A DNA stretch of 64,000 bases, from contig NZ_CP046401.1 in NCBI RefSeq assembly GCF_009762775.1, positions 5,024,001 to 5,088,000 on the forward strand, written 5' to 3'. A program made the position numbers and the translations under genes. Of the stretch, positions 7,844 through 15,704 are shown in pieces (positions within the stretch are counted from its first letter, which is position 1; every line of letters starts with the position of its first letter). This DNA is from Maribellus comscasis. GTDB taxonomy: Bacteria > Bacteroidota > Bacteroidia > Bacteroidales > Prolixibacteraceae. The notes below the pieces were generated by a model. It searched no databases. It saw nothing but the letters and a program-made list of their open reading frames with translations, and was not told where the DNA came from.

Positions 7844-9106
7844 TTACATCTGCCTCCCATACCGCCGTTTCTTTTTCTTACGTTTTTTGCGAAGCTGTTG
7901 CTGATTCTCTGGATACGGTTCCGGTTCCGGCGAAAAAATTGAAAATAGGCTGCCAATAGCGGATTCAATATGCCCGGCTTGATTGTTGGCCAGTGAGAAC
8001 GGTTCAGCCGGAGGCGTGAACGGTTCTTTTTCGTCCGCCTGTTTTGTGTGTCCCTCAACTGTCGGGGACTCTCTAAACAGGTCGTTGAACACATTGGCAG
8101 AAAACTCTTTGCCCAGCCTGGAGCCGTTCAGGACACAACGGCTTTGATGGTCGATAAAAGTCACCCCGGTAATCCGCCCTGTATTGTTTCGCCGGAGATA
8201 AAGGTCAATATCCTTTTCCTTTAACTTTTGGCGCAGTTCCGTTTCACTTCCGGTTTCTCGCATCACCCCGGCAACCAACGGACGCATGCGTTCGCGGTAT
8301 CCCTTTTGTTTTACCTCGATGGCTGATTGCTCCATCCGTTTTTCAAGGGCATCAAAGCCAACTGTTTTCCCGAAAGCGGATGATTTGATTGGTGTACCGG
8401 CTTTGTTCCCTTCACCGTCCAATGCCGAATAGAGCAATCCCCGGTAAGGTTTTCCGCTTCGCGTTCCCTGCACTTCTTCCACACCAATGTTGTAGAGGGA
8501 TAACAGGGCACGATATTCACCCATCGTCTGGAACCTGTACATCGCAACTGCCGGTTTAATAACCGAACCTATTTGCCTTTTCAAATCACCTTCTTTTACA
8601 TCAACGGGCTTAAACTGCCATTGTTCCAACTGTTTTTGTTCTTTGGCGTGGTGCAGTCCGTATTTCTTTTCCAGCTTTTCAGTTGCAGCCACACTCCGTA
8701 AATTGCGTTTGCTGTCGTTGATTTTTTTGCCTTCGCTGTCCACCTGTAACGATACGATATGAATATGTTCCCGCCCGATGTCCGAATGTTTGAAAATCAG
8801 GTATGGCTGAGCTCCGTAACCCATCTGCTGCAGATATTCACGTCCGATGTCTGCCAGTTGTTCATTTGTTAACCTGTCGTCCGGGTGCGGGTTAAGCGAA
8901 ATATGGATGACCGGCTTTTCCGTCCGGTAATGCGAGGGCAGCCAGCGGTTAAAGGCATCGGTGCATGCTATTACGCTAAACCGACCATCTTCTGGTTCAG
9001 AAATAACATTGGATGCGAGTATCTTTCCCAAGCCTTTGTTTACCTTCTCCTGGTTGTAGGCAAGTGCGCCGTAAATGTCTTTTCCGGTGGTTATTTTGGC
9101 AATCAT
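7844..9106 (-). CDS. mobB: MobB relaxase (mobilisation nuclease)
   Basis: This 420-residue relaxase nicks oriT and pilots the transferred strand. The N-terminal relaxase domain shows candidate catalytic tyrosines Tyr12/Tyr17 in the first 20 residues, HISLNPHPDD around His68, and the HSDIGREHIHIVS metal-binding motif at 107-119 (His107, His114, His116). The C-terminal part is basic and ends in a lysine/arginine-rich run. The gene follows mobA by 6 bp, and the two match the mobA-mobB order of CTnDOT-type elements. mobC, the usual next gene, is displaced by the AAA_14 insertion. Confidence 0.92.
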   Translation of the reverse strand: MIAKITTGKDIYGALAYNQEKVNKGLGKILASNVISEPEDGRFSVIACTDAFNRWLPSHYRTEKPVIHISLNPHPDDRLTNEQLADIGREYLQQMGYGAQPYLIFKHSDIGREHIHIVSLQVDSEGKKINDSKRNLRSVAATEKLEKKYGLHHAKEQKQLEQWQFKPVDVKEGDLKRQIGSVIKPAVAMYRFQTMGEYRALLSLYNIGVEEVQGTRSGKPYRGLLYSALDGEGNKAGTPIKSSAFGKTVGFDALEKRMEQSAIEVKQKGYRERMRPLVAGVMRETGSETELRQKLKEKDIDLYLRRNNTGRITGVTFIDHQSRCVLNGSRLGKEFSANVFNDLFRESPTVEGHTKQADEKEPFTPPAEPFSLANNQAGHIESAIGSLFSIFSPEPEPYPENQQQLRKKRKKKKRRYGRQM

Positions 9107-9112
9107 AACGGA

Positions 9113-9547
9113 TTATTTCTGTAGATATTTCTTCTCAAACTCTTTCGACAAGGCGATAATTTGTTGCCCGGTTACAGCCAGTTCTGTGGTCAGTTTTTCC
9201 AGTTTAAAGAGCAATGCCAGTGCTTTTTTATGCGAAAAATTGCTGTGCAGTTCCTTTACAACCTGGTTGTAATTGGTTCCTACTCCCCGAAACTGGGCAA
9301 AAAAAGTAGTCAGTTTTGCCACGTATTCGAGCATCGCCCTGTCGGTTTTAACCACACGGAACGGCTGGCCGAATACCCGCGCTTTAATAAAAACGGCTTT
9401 TGCCTTTACCCCCGATTGTTCAAATAATGTCAGAAAACGGGCATATTCACGGGCGTTAAAGCGTACCATAACGCACTCTGTTACGGGGTCGCTTTTGGCA
9501 GGGCGTCCCCCTTTTCGCCTTCGGCGATTTGTATTTTCCTGTTTCAT
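9113..9547 (-). CDS. mobA: MobA, relaxosome accessory protein
   Basis: This 144-residue basic protein begins with an R/K-rich segment and GRPAKSDPVTECVMVRF, the pattern of ribbon-helix-helix relaxosome proteins of Bacteroidota ICEs. The C-terminal half contains the family's FRGVGTNYNQVVKELH and coiled-coil-like segments. It would bind oriT and help the relaxase nick. It is the first gene of the minus-strand mob operon, divergent from the tra operon, with the candidate oriT directly upstream. A 13-bp motif shared with tra leaders lies immediately before its start. Confidence 0.88.
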   Translation of the reverse strand: MKQENTNRRRRKGGRPAKSDPVTECVMVRFNAREYARFLTLFEQSGVKAKAVFIKARVFGQPFRVVKTDRAMLEYVAKLTTFFAQFRGVGTNYNQVVKELHSNFSHKKALALLFKLEKLTTELAVTGQQIIALSKEFEKKYLQK

Positions 9548-9552
9548 CTGTC

Positions 9553-9565
9553 GGATATTTTAGTG
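9553..9565 (-). promoter_or_regulatory. 13-bp leader motif CACTAAAATATCC, copy upstream of mobA
   Basis: On the minus strand the sequence CACTAAAATATCC lies 5 bp before the mobA start codon. The same 13 bases occur upstream of traE and traN. Its role (promoter element, regulator site or leader RNA element) is unknown. Confidence 0.5.
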
Positions 9566-9708
9566 TTTCAAAAATCCGGTACCATAACACAGTCATTGTA
9601 ACTGTCCTTATCAAAAAGCAGCGACTTCGGAGCCTGCTTTTCTCCCCTTGCGGGCAAGCGGTTTTGGGTTACGTGAAATGAAATGAGTAACTCAAAACAC
9701 AGCTTGCT

Positions 9709-9752
9709 ATTTGCCACTTTGCAAATACAATCTGTCCGCCATCCGGACAGAT
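9709..9752. other. oriT: Candidate oriT: two adjacent inverted repeats upstream of mobA
   Basis: ATTTGC-N6-GCAAAT (9709-9726) is followed 3 bp later by a perfect 9-bp inverted repeat with a 5-nt loop, ATCTGTCCG-CCATC-CGGACAGAT (9730-9752). They lie about 160-200 bp upstream of mobA in the divergent mob/tra spacer, the usual place for oriT in this ICE class. A hairpin beside the nick site is typical of relaxase recognition. The nick position cannot be assigned from the sequence alone. Confidence 0.5.
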
Positions 9753-10236
9753 AAATTGACGGGCTGCAAAAATGATGGATAGCAGTCTGACCTGTTACCG
9801 GTATCGAACCGGAGGCAAAGTTAACGGTCATTGCAATTGGCTGAATAATATGCAATTGTGCCAAGATTTACCACTTTGAAGCCAGATACTGCCACTTTCT
9901 TCAAAACCATCAGAAACAGTTTTTTATTGGCCTTTATTTGCATAGAAAATAAGGAGAGCAGGCATGTACGAAAATTTGAAAACAAGCTCAAATGTGTGTT
10001 CCTGCAACCAAAAATAAATAGTTGAACAGATGGAGACATACTCAGTCAGAAAAACAGGAATGTACAGGTGTACTACAAAACGCAAAAGCGCAAATGTTTA
10101 TGCACGTTTTTAGGTTTTTATGCTTTTGCACATTTAAGCCTGTTCACTTGTGTTTGCATTGCAATATAACCAAGTAAACACGCAGGTATGCAGACAGGAT
10201 AAATTGTAGCTAAACAGGAAAATGAATCCGCACAGG

Positions 10237-10259
10237 AATAAATAAATAAATAAATAAAT
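10237..10259 (+). repeat. AATA tetranucleotide tract at the traA start
   Basis: Nearly six units of AATA run from directly after AGGA (10234-10237) into the ATG at 10258. The tract separates the Shine-Dalgarno-like AGGA from the first possible start codon. Slipped-strand changes in unit number would alter SD-to-start spacing, so it could tune traA expression. The canonical TraA start may instead be Met9 (10282). Confidence 0.6.
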
Positions 10260-11034
10260 GTTTCACGAAAAGTACATACAAATGAAAAAGAAACCGATTT
10301 ATGTAGCTTTCTCTACCCAAAAGGGCGGAGCGGGCAAGACAACACTGACCGTACTTGTTGCCAGTTATCTTCATTATCTCAGGGATTACAATGTGGCCGT
10401 GATAGACTGCGATTACCCGCAACACTCTATCGTGGAGATGCGCGAAAGGGATTTAAAGCTGGCGCTTGACGACGAGTATTATAAGAAGATGGCTTACGAG
10501 CAATTCACCCGGATAAACAAAAAAGCGTATCCGGTAATTGAGAGTAACACGAAAGAAGCCATAGCAGATGCCGAATACCTGATTCCGCAGGGCGATTATG
10601 ATTTTATCTTCTTCGACCTGCCGGGAACAATGAACAACGAACACCTGATACATTCACTGGCGGAAATGGATTACCTGATTGCACCCATCAGCGCCGACCG
10701 CGTAGTTCTGGAAAGCACCCTCAATTACCTGCTCGTGGTAAAAGAGCACATTATGCAGCCGGGCAAATCCAACATCAAAAACCTGTACCTGCTCTGGAAT
10801 ATGGTAGATGGCCGTGAAAAGTCGGAACTGTATGAAGTTTATGAAACAGTGATTGGAGAATTGGGCTTTCAAATGTTTGGTACCTTTTTGCCCGATACAA
10901 AACGGTTCCGGCATGAACAATCCTTCAATCACAAGTCCCTGTTCCGTTCTACACTGTTCGCTCCGGATAAAGCACTCCTGAAAGGGAGTAACCTCGATAT
11001 GCTTGCAGATGAATTTCTTAACCGGATTAAATAA
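10258..11034 (+). CDS. traA: TraA, ParA-family ATPase
   Basis: This 258-residue ParA/MinD-type protein is the first gene of the tra operon. The deviant Walker A KGGAGKTT is at 22-29, a DCDYPQ segment follows at about 49-54, and FFDLPGT gives the Walker A' / switch II region. An alternative start at Met9 (10282) gives MKKKPIYVAFSTQKGG, the form usual in homologues. It ends 5 bp before the DUF3408 gene. The family is conserved at the head of CTnDOT-like tra operons; its role in transfer or partition is not firmly known. Confidence 0.9.
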   Translation: MFHEKYIQMKKKPIYVAFSTQKGGAGKTTLTVLVASYLHYLRDYNVAVIDCDYPQHSIVEMRERDLKLALDDEYYKKMAYEQFTRINKKAYPVIESNTKEAIADAEYLIPQGDYDFIFFDLPGTMNNEHLIHSLAEMDYLIAPISADRVVLESTLNYLLVVKEHIMQPGKSNIKNLYLLWNMVDGREKSELYEVYETVIGELGFQMFGTFLPDTKRFRHEQSFNHKSLFRSTLFAPDKALLKGSNLDMLADEFLNRIK

Positions 11035-11039
11035 GGTTC

Positions 11040-11477
11040 ATGGACAAAAAAGATAAACAGGAAAAACTGGATGCCTCCTTTATTATCAGTCAGGCTAAAA
11101 GCCGGAACCGACCTTTGAGCCCGTACTCTCACCCTTCAGGAGAAAAACGGAAAGAGGATACAGAAGAAGTATCGAAACAACCGGAAATAAAACATGGTTT
11201 GGATGAGAAATCGCAGGATGAGCCACGCAAACGTAAAACCAAAGAATCGGATTATGAAGCGCTCTTTTTCAAAGAAGCAGAAGTTAAAACCCGTAGTGGC
11301 AAAGTAGTCTATATCCGCAAAGAGTTTCATGACCGTATCCTTAAAATAGTCAGGGTGATTGGAGAAAACGAACTGTCCTTGTTCAGCTACCTGGACAATG
11401 TACTGGAACACCACTTTGCCATGTTCCAGGAGGACATTACTAAACTGTACAAGAAAAAGAATACTGATATATTTTGA
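11040..11477 (+). CDS. traB: DUF3408 conjugal transfer protein (TraB-like)
   Basis: This 145-residue protein has a charged, probably disordered N-terminal half. Its C-terminal DUF3408 domain (about 75-140) has the pattern YEALFF...VYIRKEFHDRI, then LFSYLDNVLEHHF. DUF3408 proteins follow traA in Bacteroidota ICEs and resemble small DNA-binding accessory proteins. It lies between traA (5 bp upstream) and the TraD-like gene. Confidence 0.82.
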   Translation: MDKKDKQEKLDASFIISQAKSRNRPLSPYSHPSGEKRKEDTEEVSKQPEIKHGLDEKSQDEPRKRKTKESDYEALFFKEAEVKTRSGKVVYIRKEFHDRILKIVRVIGENELSLFSYLDNVLEHHFAMFQEDITKLYKKKNTDIF

Positions 11478-11508
11478 AATAGGGAGACGGTTCTAATTCC
11501 AGAAACAG

Positions 11509-12255
11509 ATGATAACAATTACACCCAATACCGTGTTGGCACTGCTTGTTGTTTTTGCCATAATTTACGCGCTCTGGACGATGTACTTTTTCATTTCTGA
11601 AAACCGGCGTTTTCAGAAAGAAAACAGCGAGACAATGCTTCGGGAACAAGACAAGAAAAAGAATAAAGGTGATATTGTCGGCAAAAGCCAGTTTGTCCTC
11701 AAGGAACGCATTCCTGTGACACAAACTGCCAAAGAAGCTGACAACGAAAAAGAAAAGGGGAAAGGAAATATATTTGCCCTGTCAGATGTACCAAAAGAAC
11801 ATTCCCGAATAATTCCAGCGGACAAACTGGACGAAGTTTTCGGAGAAGTTCCTCCCGGCGAAGCCAACCCGCCACTCGACATTGACTGCCCGATGTCGGA
11901 AGAACCGGAATCTGAGGATGAAGAGGAAGAATACGAAGCCTTACAGGTTTCAGGCCGTTCACTGGCCGAGGGAATCAGTTTTGAACAAATGGGCGAAGCC
12001 TACCGCACCGTGGTACACAATCCAATTATTACTGAAGAGAAGAAAGAAGAAACAGGACGAGTTCTTCTGCACCTGAAACATACCGATATGTTTGAAGCAA
12101 TGGTTTCAGGTGGACCCGAGAGGGAGGACAGGGTCGGTGGATTAATTAATTCATACCTGAAAGCTTTTCATCAGCGGAAAGCCGGAGAGTCAGGAGAAAA
12201 TAAGCCTTCTGCGACCTCTGTTCCCAAAGGGTTTGACATCAGAAATTATGTCTAA
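11509..12255 (+). CDS. TraD-like membrane-anchored tra protein
   Basis: This 248-residue protein has one N-terminal transmembrane helix (about 8-30), a charged coiled-coil-like stretch and an acidic cluster (SEDEEEEYEAL near 135). The C-terminal domain ends in the FDIRNYV motif common to this tra position. It corresponds in place and layout to the protein between DUF3408 and TraE in CTnDOT-like operons (TraD/DUF4122 type). The family name is from context and memory, and the function is unknown. Confidence 0.65.
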   Translation: MITITPNTVLALLVVFAIIYALWTMYFFISENRRFQKENSETMLREQDKKKNKGDIVGKSQFVLKERIPVTQTAKEADNEKEKGKGNIFALSDVPKEHSRIIPADKLDEVFGEVPPGEANPPLDIDCPMSEEPESEDEEEEYEALQVSGRSLAEGISFEQMGEAYRTVVHNPIITEEKKEETGRVLLHLKHTDMFEAMVSGGPEREDRVGGLINSYLKAFHQRKAGESGENKPSATSVPKGFDIRNYV

Positions 12256-12317
12256 CACATTAAAATGCAAACGAATGAAAAAACACGATTACGGATAGGA
12301 AGGCTCATTTCACCCGA

Positions 12318-12338
12318 CCACTAAAATATCCAAAACAA
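12318..12338 (+). promoter_or_regulatory. 13-bp leader motif, copy upstream of traE
   Basis: CACTAAAATATCC followed by AAAACAA occurs here in the gap before traE. An almost identical stretch of at least 20 bases is present before traN (22255-22275), and the 13-bp core before mobA. The motif lies about 65 bp upstream of the traE start. Confidence 0.5.
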
Positions 12339-12356
12339 CAAACATTTTATTTACCC

Positions 12357-12384
12357 GGTGCGGGGGTTAAATAGCTCCCGCACC
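12357..12384 (+). promoter_or_regulatory. Perfect hairpin in the traE leader
   Basis: GGTGCGGG (12357-12364) pairs exactly with CCCGCACC (12377-12384) around a 12-nt loop, ending 18 bp before the traE ATG. There is no following T-run, so it is not a typical terminator. It could protect or attenuate the downstream message, or be a processing site separating traA-D from traE onward. Confidence 0.6.
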
Positions 12385-12402
12385 ATAAACAAAGAAACCA
12401 AT

Positions 12403-12705
12403 ATGACAAAAAAGAAGATTTTGATGCAGGCAGCTTTCTTAATGGCTGCTGTTTCAACCGCATTTGCACAGGGCGATGGCACCGCCGGGATTACAGAAGC
12501 TACCAATATGGTTACTTCGTATTTTGATCCCGGAACCAAACTGATTTATGCCATTGGCGCAGTGGTAGGACTTATCGGCGGAATCAAAGTTTACAACAAG
12601 TTCAGCTCGGGAGACCCGGACACCAGTAAAACTGCTGCAAGCTGGTTCGGGGCATGTATTTTCCTAATTGTTGCTGCTACCATTCTGCGTTCCTTCTTCC
12701 TTTAA
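12403..12705 (+). CDS. traE: TraE (DUF4134), small pilin-like membrane protein
   Basis: This 100-residue protein starts at the ATG at 12403 rather than the upstream GTG, which lies inside a hairpin. A cleavable signal peptide (residues 1-24, ending STAFAQ) is followed by two hydrophobic helices: LIYAIGAVVGLIGGIKVYNKF, and a C-terminal segment with FLIVAATILRSFFL. This is the TraE/DUF4134 pattern, comparable to VirB2-like pilins. It is followed by traF with a 20-bp gap. Confidence 0.92.
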   Translation: MTKKKILMQAAFLMAAVSTAFAQGDGTAGITEATNMVTSYFDPGTKLIYAIGAVVGLIGGIKVYNKFSSGDPDTSKTAASWFGACIFLIVAATILRSFFL

Positions 12706-12725
12706 TTGATTTCCCGAAAATTATT

Positions 12726-13055
12726 ATGGAGTACAATATCAACAAAGGAATTGGCAAAAGCGTGGAATTTCGCGGTCTGAAATCACAATACCTGTTCATT
12801 TTCGCTGCCGGGCTGCTTGCCGTGTTCGTGGTGTTTGTCATCCTCTATATGGCAGGTGTCGATCAGTGGGTTTGTATCGGGTTTGGTGTGATTGCCGCGT
12901 CAGTGCTGGTATGGCTGACTTTCAACCTGAATACCCGTTACGGCGAATCAGGACTGATGAAGCTCATGGCAAAAAAACAGCATCCCCGTTACCTGATTAA
13001 CCGGAAAGTTCCCCGCAGCCTTTTCCAAAAAGTAAGAAAGGAGAATGCAGCATGA
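12726..13055 (+). CDS. traF: TraF (DUF4133), VirB3-like membrane protein
   Basis: This 109-residue protein starts at ATG 12726 (MEYNINKGIGKSVEFRGLK, the family signature). Two transmembrane helices lie at about 24-43 and 49-66, followed by a basic tail. It corresponds to VirB3 in position, directly before the TraG ATPase. Its stop overlaps the traG start by 4 bp (ATGA-type), indicating coupled translation. Confidence 0.92.
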   Translation: MEYNINKGIGKSVEFRGLKSQYLFIFAAGLLAVFVVFVILYMAGVDQWVCIGFGVIAASVLVWLTFNLNTRYGESGLMKLMAKKQHPRYLINRKVPRSLFQKVRKENAA

Positions 13056-15081
13056 GGAATATCCTAAAAGCAACGACTATCGAAAGCAAGTTCCCGCTAC
13101 TAAGTGTTGAGCATGACTGTATTGTCAGCAAGGATGCCGATATAACAGTAGTTTTCCGTGTAACCCTGCCGGAACTGTTTACGGTAACTTCGCCCGAATA
13201 CGAAGCCATTCATTCTGCCTGGGCCAAAGCTGTCAAGGTGCTTCCAGATTACAGTGTAATACAGAAGCAGGATTGGTTTATCCATGAAACTTACCAGCCT
13301 AAAACCGAAGACAGAGAAATGAGTTTTCTGTCGCGCAGTTATGAGCGTCATTTTAATGAACGTCCGTACCTGAAACATGAATGCTTTCTTTACCTAACCC
13401 AAACGACCAAAGAGCGAATGCGGATGCAAAGCAACTTTTCATCCCTCTGCCGGGGCAATATCATACCCAAAGAAGTCAATAAAGACAATACGGTCAGGTT
13501 CCTGGAAGCTGTAGGACAGTTTGAGCGGATTATCAATGACAGTGGTTTTATAAGCCTTGCCCGGCTTACGACCGATGAGATTGTCGGAACACCGAAAAAT
13601 GCCGGGTTAATCGAAAAGTACTTTTCGCTTTCGCTCGACAACACCACCAGTCTGAAAGACATGGAGCTGGGAGCGGACAGCCTCCGGATTGGTGAAAAAC
13701 GTGTATGTCTGCATACCTTATCCGATGTGGAAGATTTACCCGGAAAGGTGGGCACTGACATGCGTTACGAAAAACTATCCACCGACCGGAGCGACTGCCT
13801 CTTATCGTTTGCCGCTCCCGTTGGGCTTTTGCTTGCCTGTGACCATGTATATAACCAGTATTTGTTTTTGGATGACAGTGCGGAAAACCTGCGGAAGTTT
13901 GAAAAGAGCGCCCGAAATATGCAATCGTTATCACGGTACAGCCGGGGCAATGCCATTAACAAGGAATGGATTGACCTTTACCTGAACGAAGCCCACTCTC
14001 ACGGGCTGACTTCTATCCGGGCTCATTTTAACGTAATGGCATGGAGTGAGGATGAGCAGGAACTAAAGCATATTCGTAACGAAGTTGGTTCTCAACTGGC
14101 ATTAATGGAGTGCAAGCCACGACATAATACGGTGGATGCAGCTACCCTTTATTGGGCAGCCATGCCGGGCAATGCGGGCGACTTTCCGTTAGAAGAAAGC
14201 TTTTACACTTTTATCGAACAGGCACTTTGCTTCTTTACCGAAGAAACCAATTACCGCTCGTCACCGTCACCTTTTGGCATTAAGATGTGCGACCGCGTAA
14301 ATGGGAACCCTATCCATCTGGATATTTCTGATTTACCCATGAAAAAAGGGATTATTACCAACCGGAATAAATTTGTGCTGGGGCCAAGCGGAAGCGGAAA
14401 GTCGTTCTTTATGAACCACCTTGTGAGGCAGTATTACGAACAGGGAACCCATGTTGTGCTGGTGGATACCGGTAACAGCTACCAGGGATTGTGTGAAATG
14501 ATTCACCGGAAAACCAAGGGGGAAGATGGGGTTTATTTCACCTATACCGAAGAACACCCGATTTCATTCAACCCGTTTTTTACCGACGATTATGTATTTG
14601 ATGTGGAAAAGAAAGACAGCATCAAAACCTTGCTCCTGACCCTGTGGAAAAGTGAAGACGACAAAGTGTCCAAAACCGAAAGCGGTGAACTGGGCAGTGC
14701 AGTATCAGCTTATATCCACCGGATACAGGAAAACCGGAATATCATACCCTGTTTTAATACTTTTTATGAGTACATGCGCGATGATTACCGCCGTGAACTG
14801 GAAAAACGGGAAATCAAGGTTGGCAGGGACGATTTCAATATCGACAATATGCTGACCACCCTAAGGCAGTATTACCGGGGTGGACGCTTTGATTTTTTGC
14901 TGAACTCGGATAAAAATATCGACCTGCTTTCCAAACGCTTTATCGTATTCGAGATAGATGCCATTAAGGAAAACCGCGAGCTTTTTCCCGTGGTGACCAT
15001 CATCATCATGGAGGCTTTTATCAACAAAATGCGCCGTCTGAAAGGGGTCAGAAAACAATTGATAGTGGAAGAGGCATGGCT
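13052..15081 (+). CDS. traG: TraG conjugation ATPase (VirB4-like), 5' exon
   Basis: This is the N-terminal about 676 residues of the VirB4-type ATPase that powers the mating apparatus. Walker A GPSGSGKS is near residue 444-451, and Walker B QLIVEEAW closes the exon. The frame then meets a TGA at 15083-15085 made by the intron. The rest of the protein resumes at 17476-17950 with KAIASANMAEYLRYMYKTVRKYFGEAIVVTQEVDD, exactly the segment expected after Walker B. The spliced product would be about 832-834 residues, the normal TraG length. Without splicing, TraG would lack its sensor and C-terminal region. Confidence 0.92.
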
Positions 15082-15704
15082 GTGACATGTAAGTCTTGTA
15101 AGTGATTGTTCAACTGGTTATTGCAAGCGAGTGATAATTTGATTGAACCTGTTGTTTCGTCAACAGTAGCCTAGGGCACATGCGATAGTAAGTAATCAAT
15201 TCGTATGAGAGCTGTCCTGACAATGAAGCCCTTCCGAAAGGAGGAGTCAGAACCGTGAGGGGACGACAACCGCTGTTAGCATCAAATGGTGGGGGAGCTA
15301 GGCTGAATGGTATGAATAACATAATGTGAACCGTTGATAAACGTCGTAACTTCGAATGAGCTGTTAATGATGCCGGGCTCTAACCCAAAAGGGGCGCAGT
15401 CGGCTAACCTTTTCCACGCTAAGGTTACACGAACATAAGTACTGCCGGCGGATAGACGGATTCTAACCCATTCTTTTGTCACTTACAGGGAACATGGTAA
15501 GCCCGTATTTCTCCCCGTTTACGGGGTAAGCTGACCGTAAGGGAAGCCGAATGGAATGCGGGTATAGGAATGCAGAAAAAGCGAATGCCTTTCTGTAATG
15601 GAAAGGATAGAGATTGAAACATTATCTCACACGAAAGTGGGCAGACTTCTGCAAGGTGACTTTTTACAAGAAACTTTTAGAACTTATCTAAAGAAGAAAA
15701 GCAA

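Larger units (their letters stand above)
9548..10257. other. Divergent mobA-traA intergenic region
   Basis: This 710-bp non-coding spacer holds the mob and tra promoters, the candidate oriT (9709-9752), and a further inverted repeat GCAAAAGC (10082-10089)/GCTTTTGC (10122-10129). The latter lies in a stretch where GCAAA/GCAC-type words recur (10080-10160). An AATA tandem repeat ends at the traA start. No convincing ORF is present. Confidence 0.6.

Noticed and set aside
9568..10039. Minus-strand frames in the mobA-traA spacer
   Set aside because: They contain the inverted repeats of the candidate oriT and show no protein-like pattern or start signal.
12358..12402. GTG start giving a 115-residue TraE
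   Set aside because: The extension covers a perfect hairpin and lacks a Shine-Dalgarno; ATG 12403 gives a clean signal peptide.
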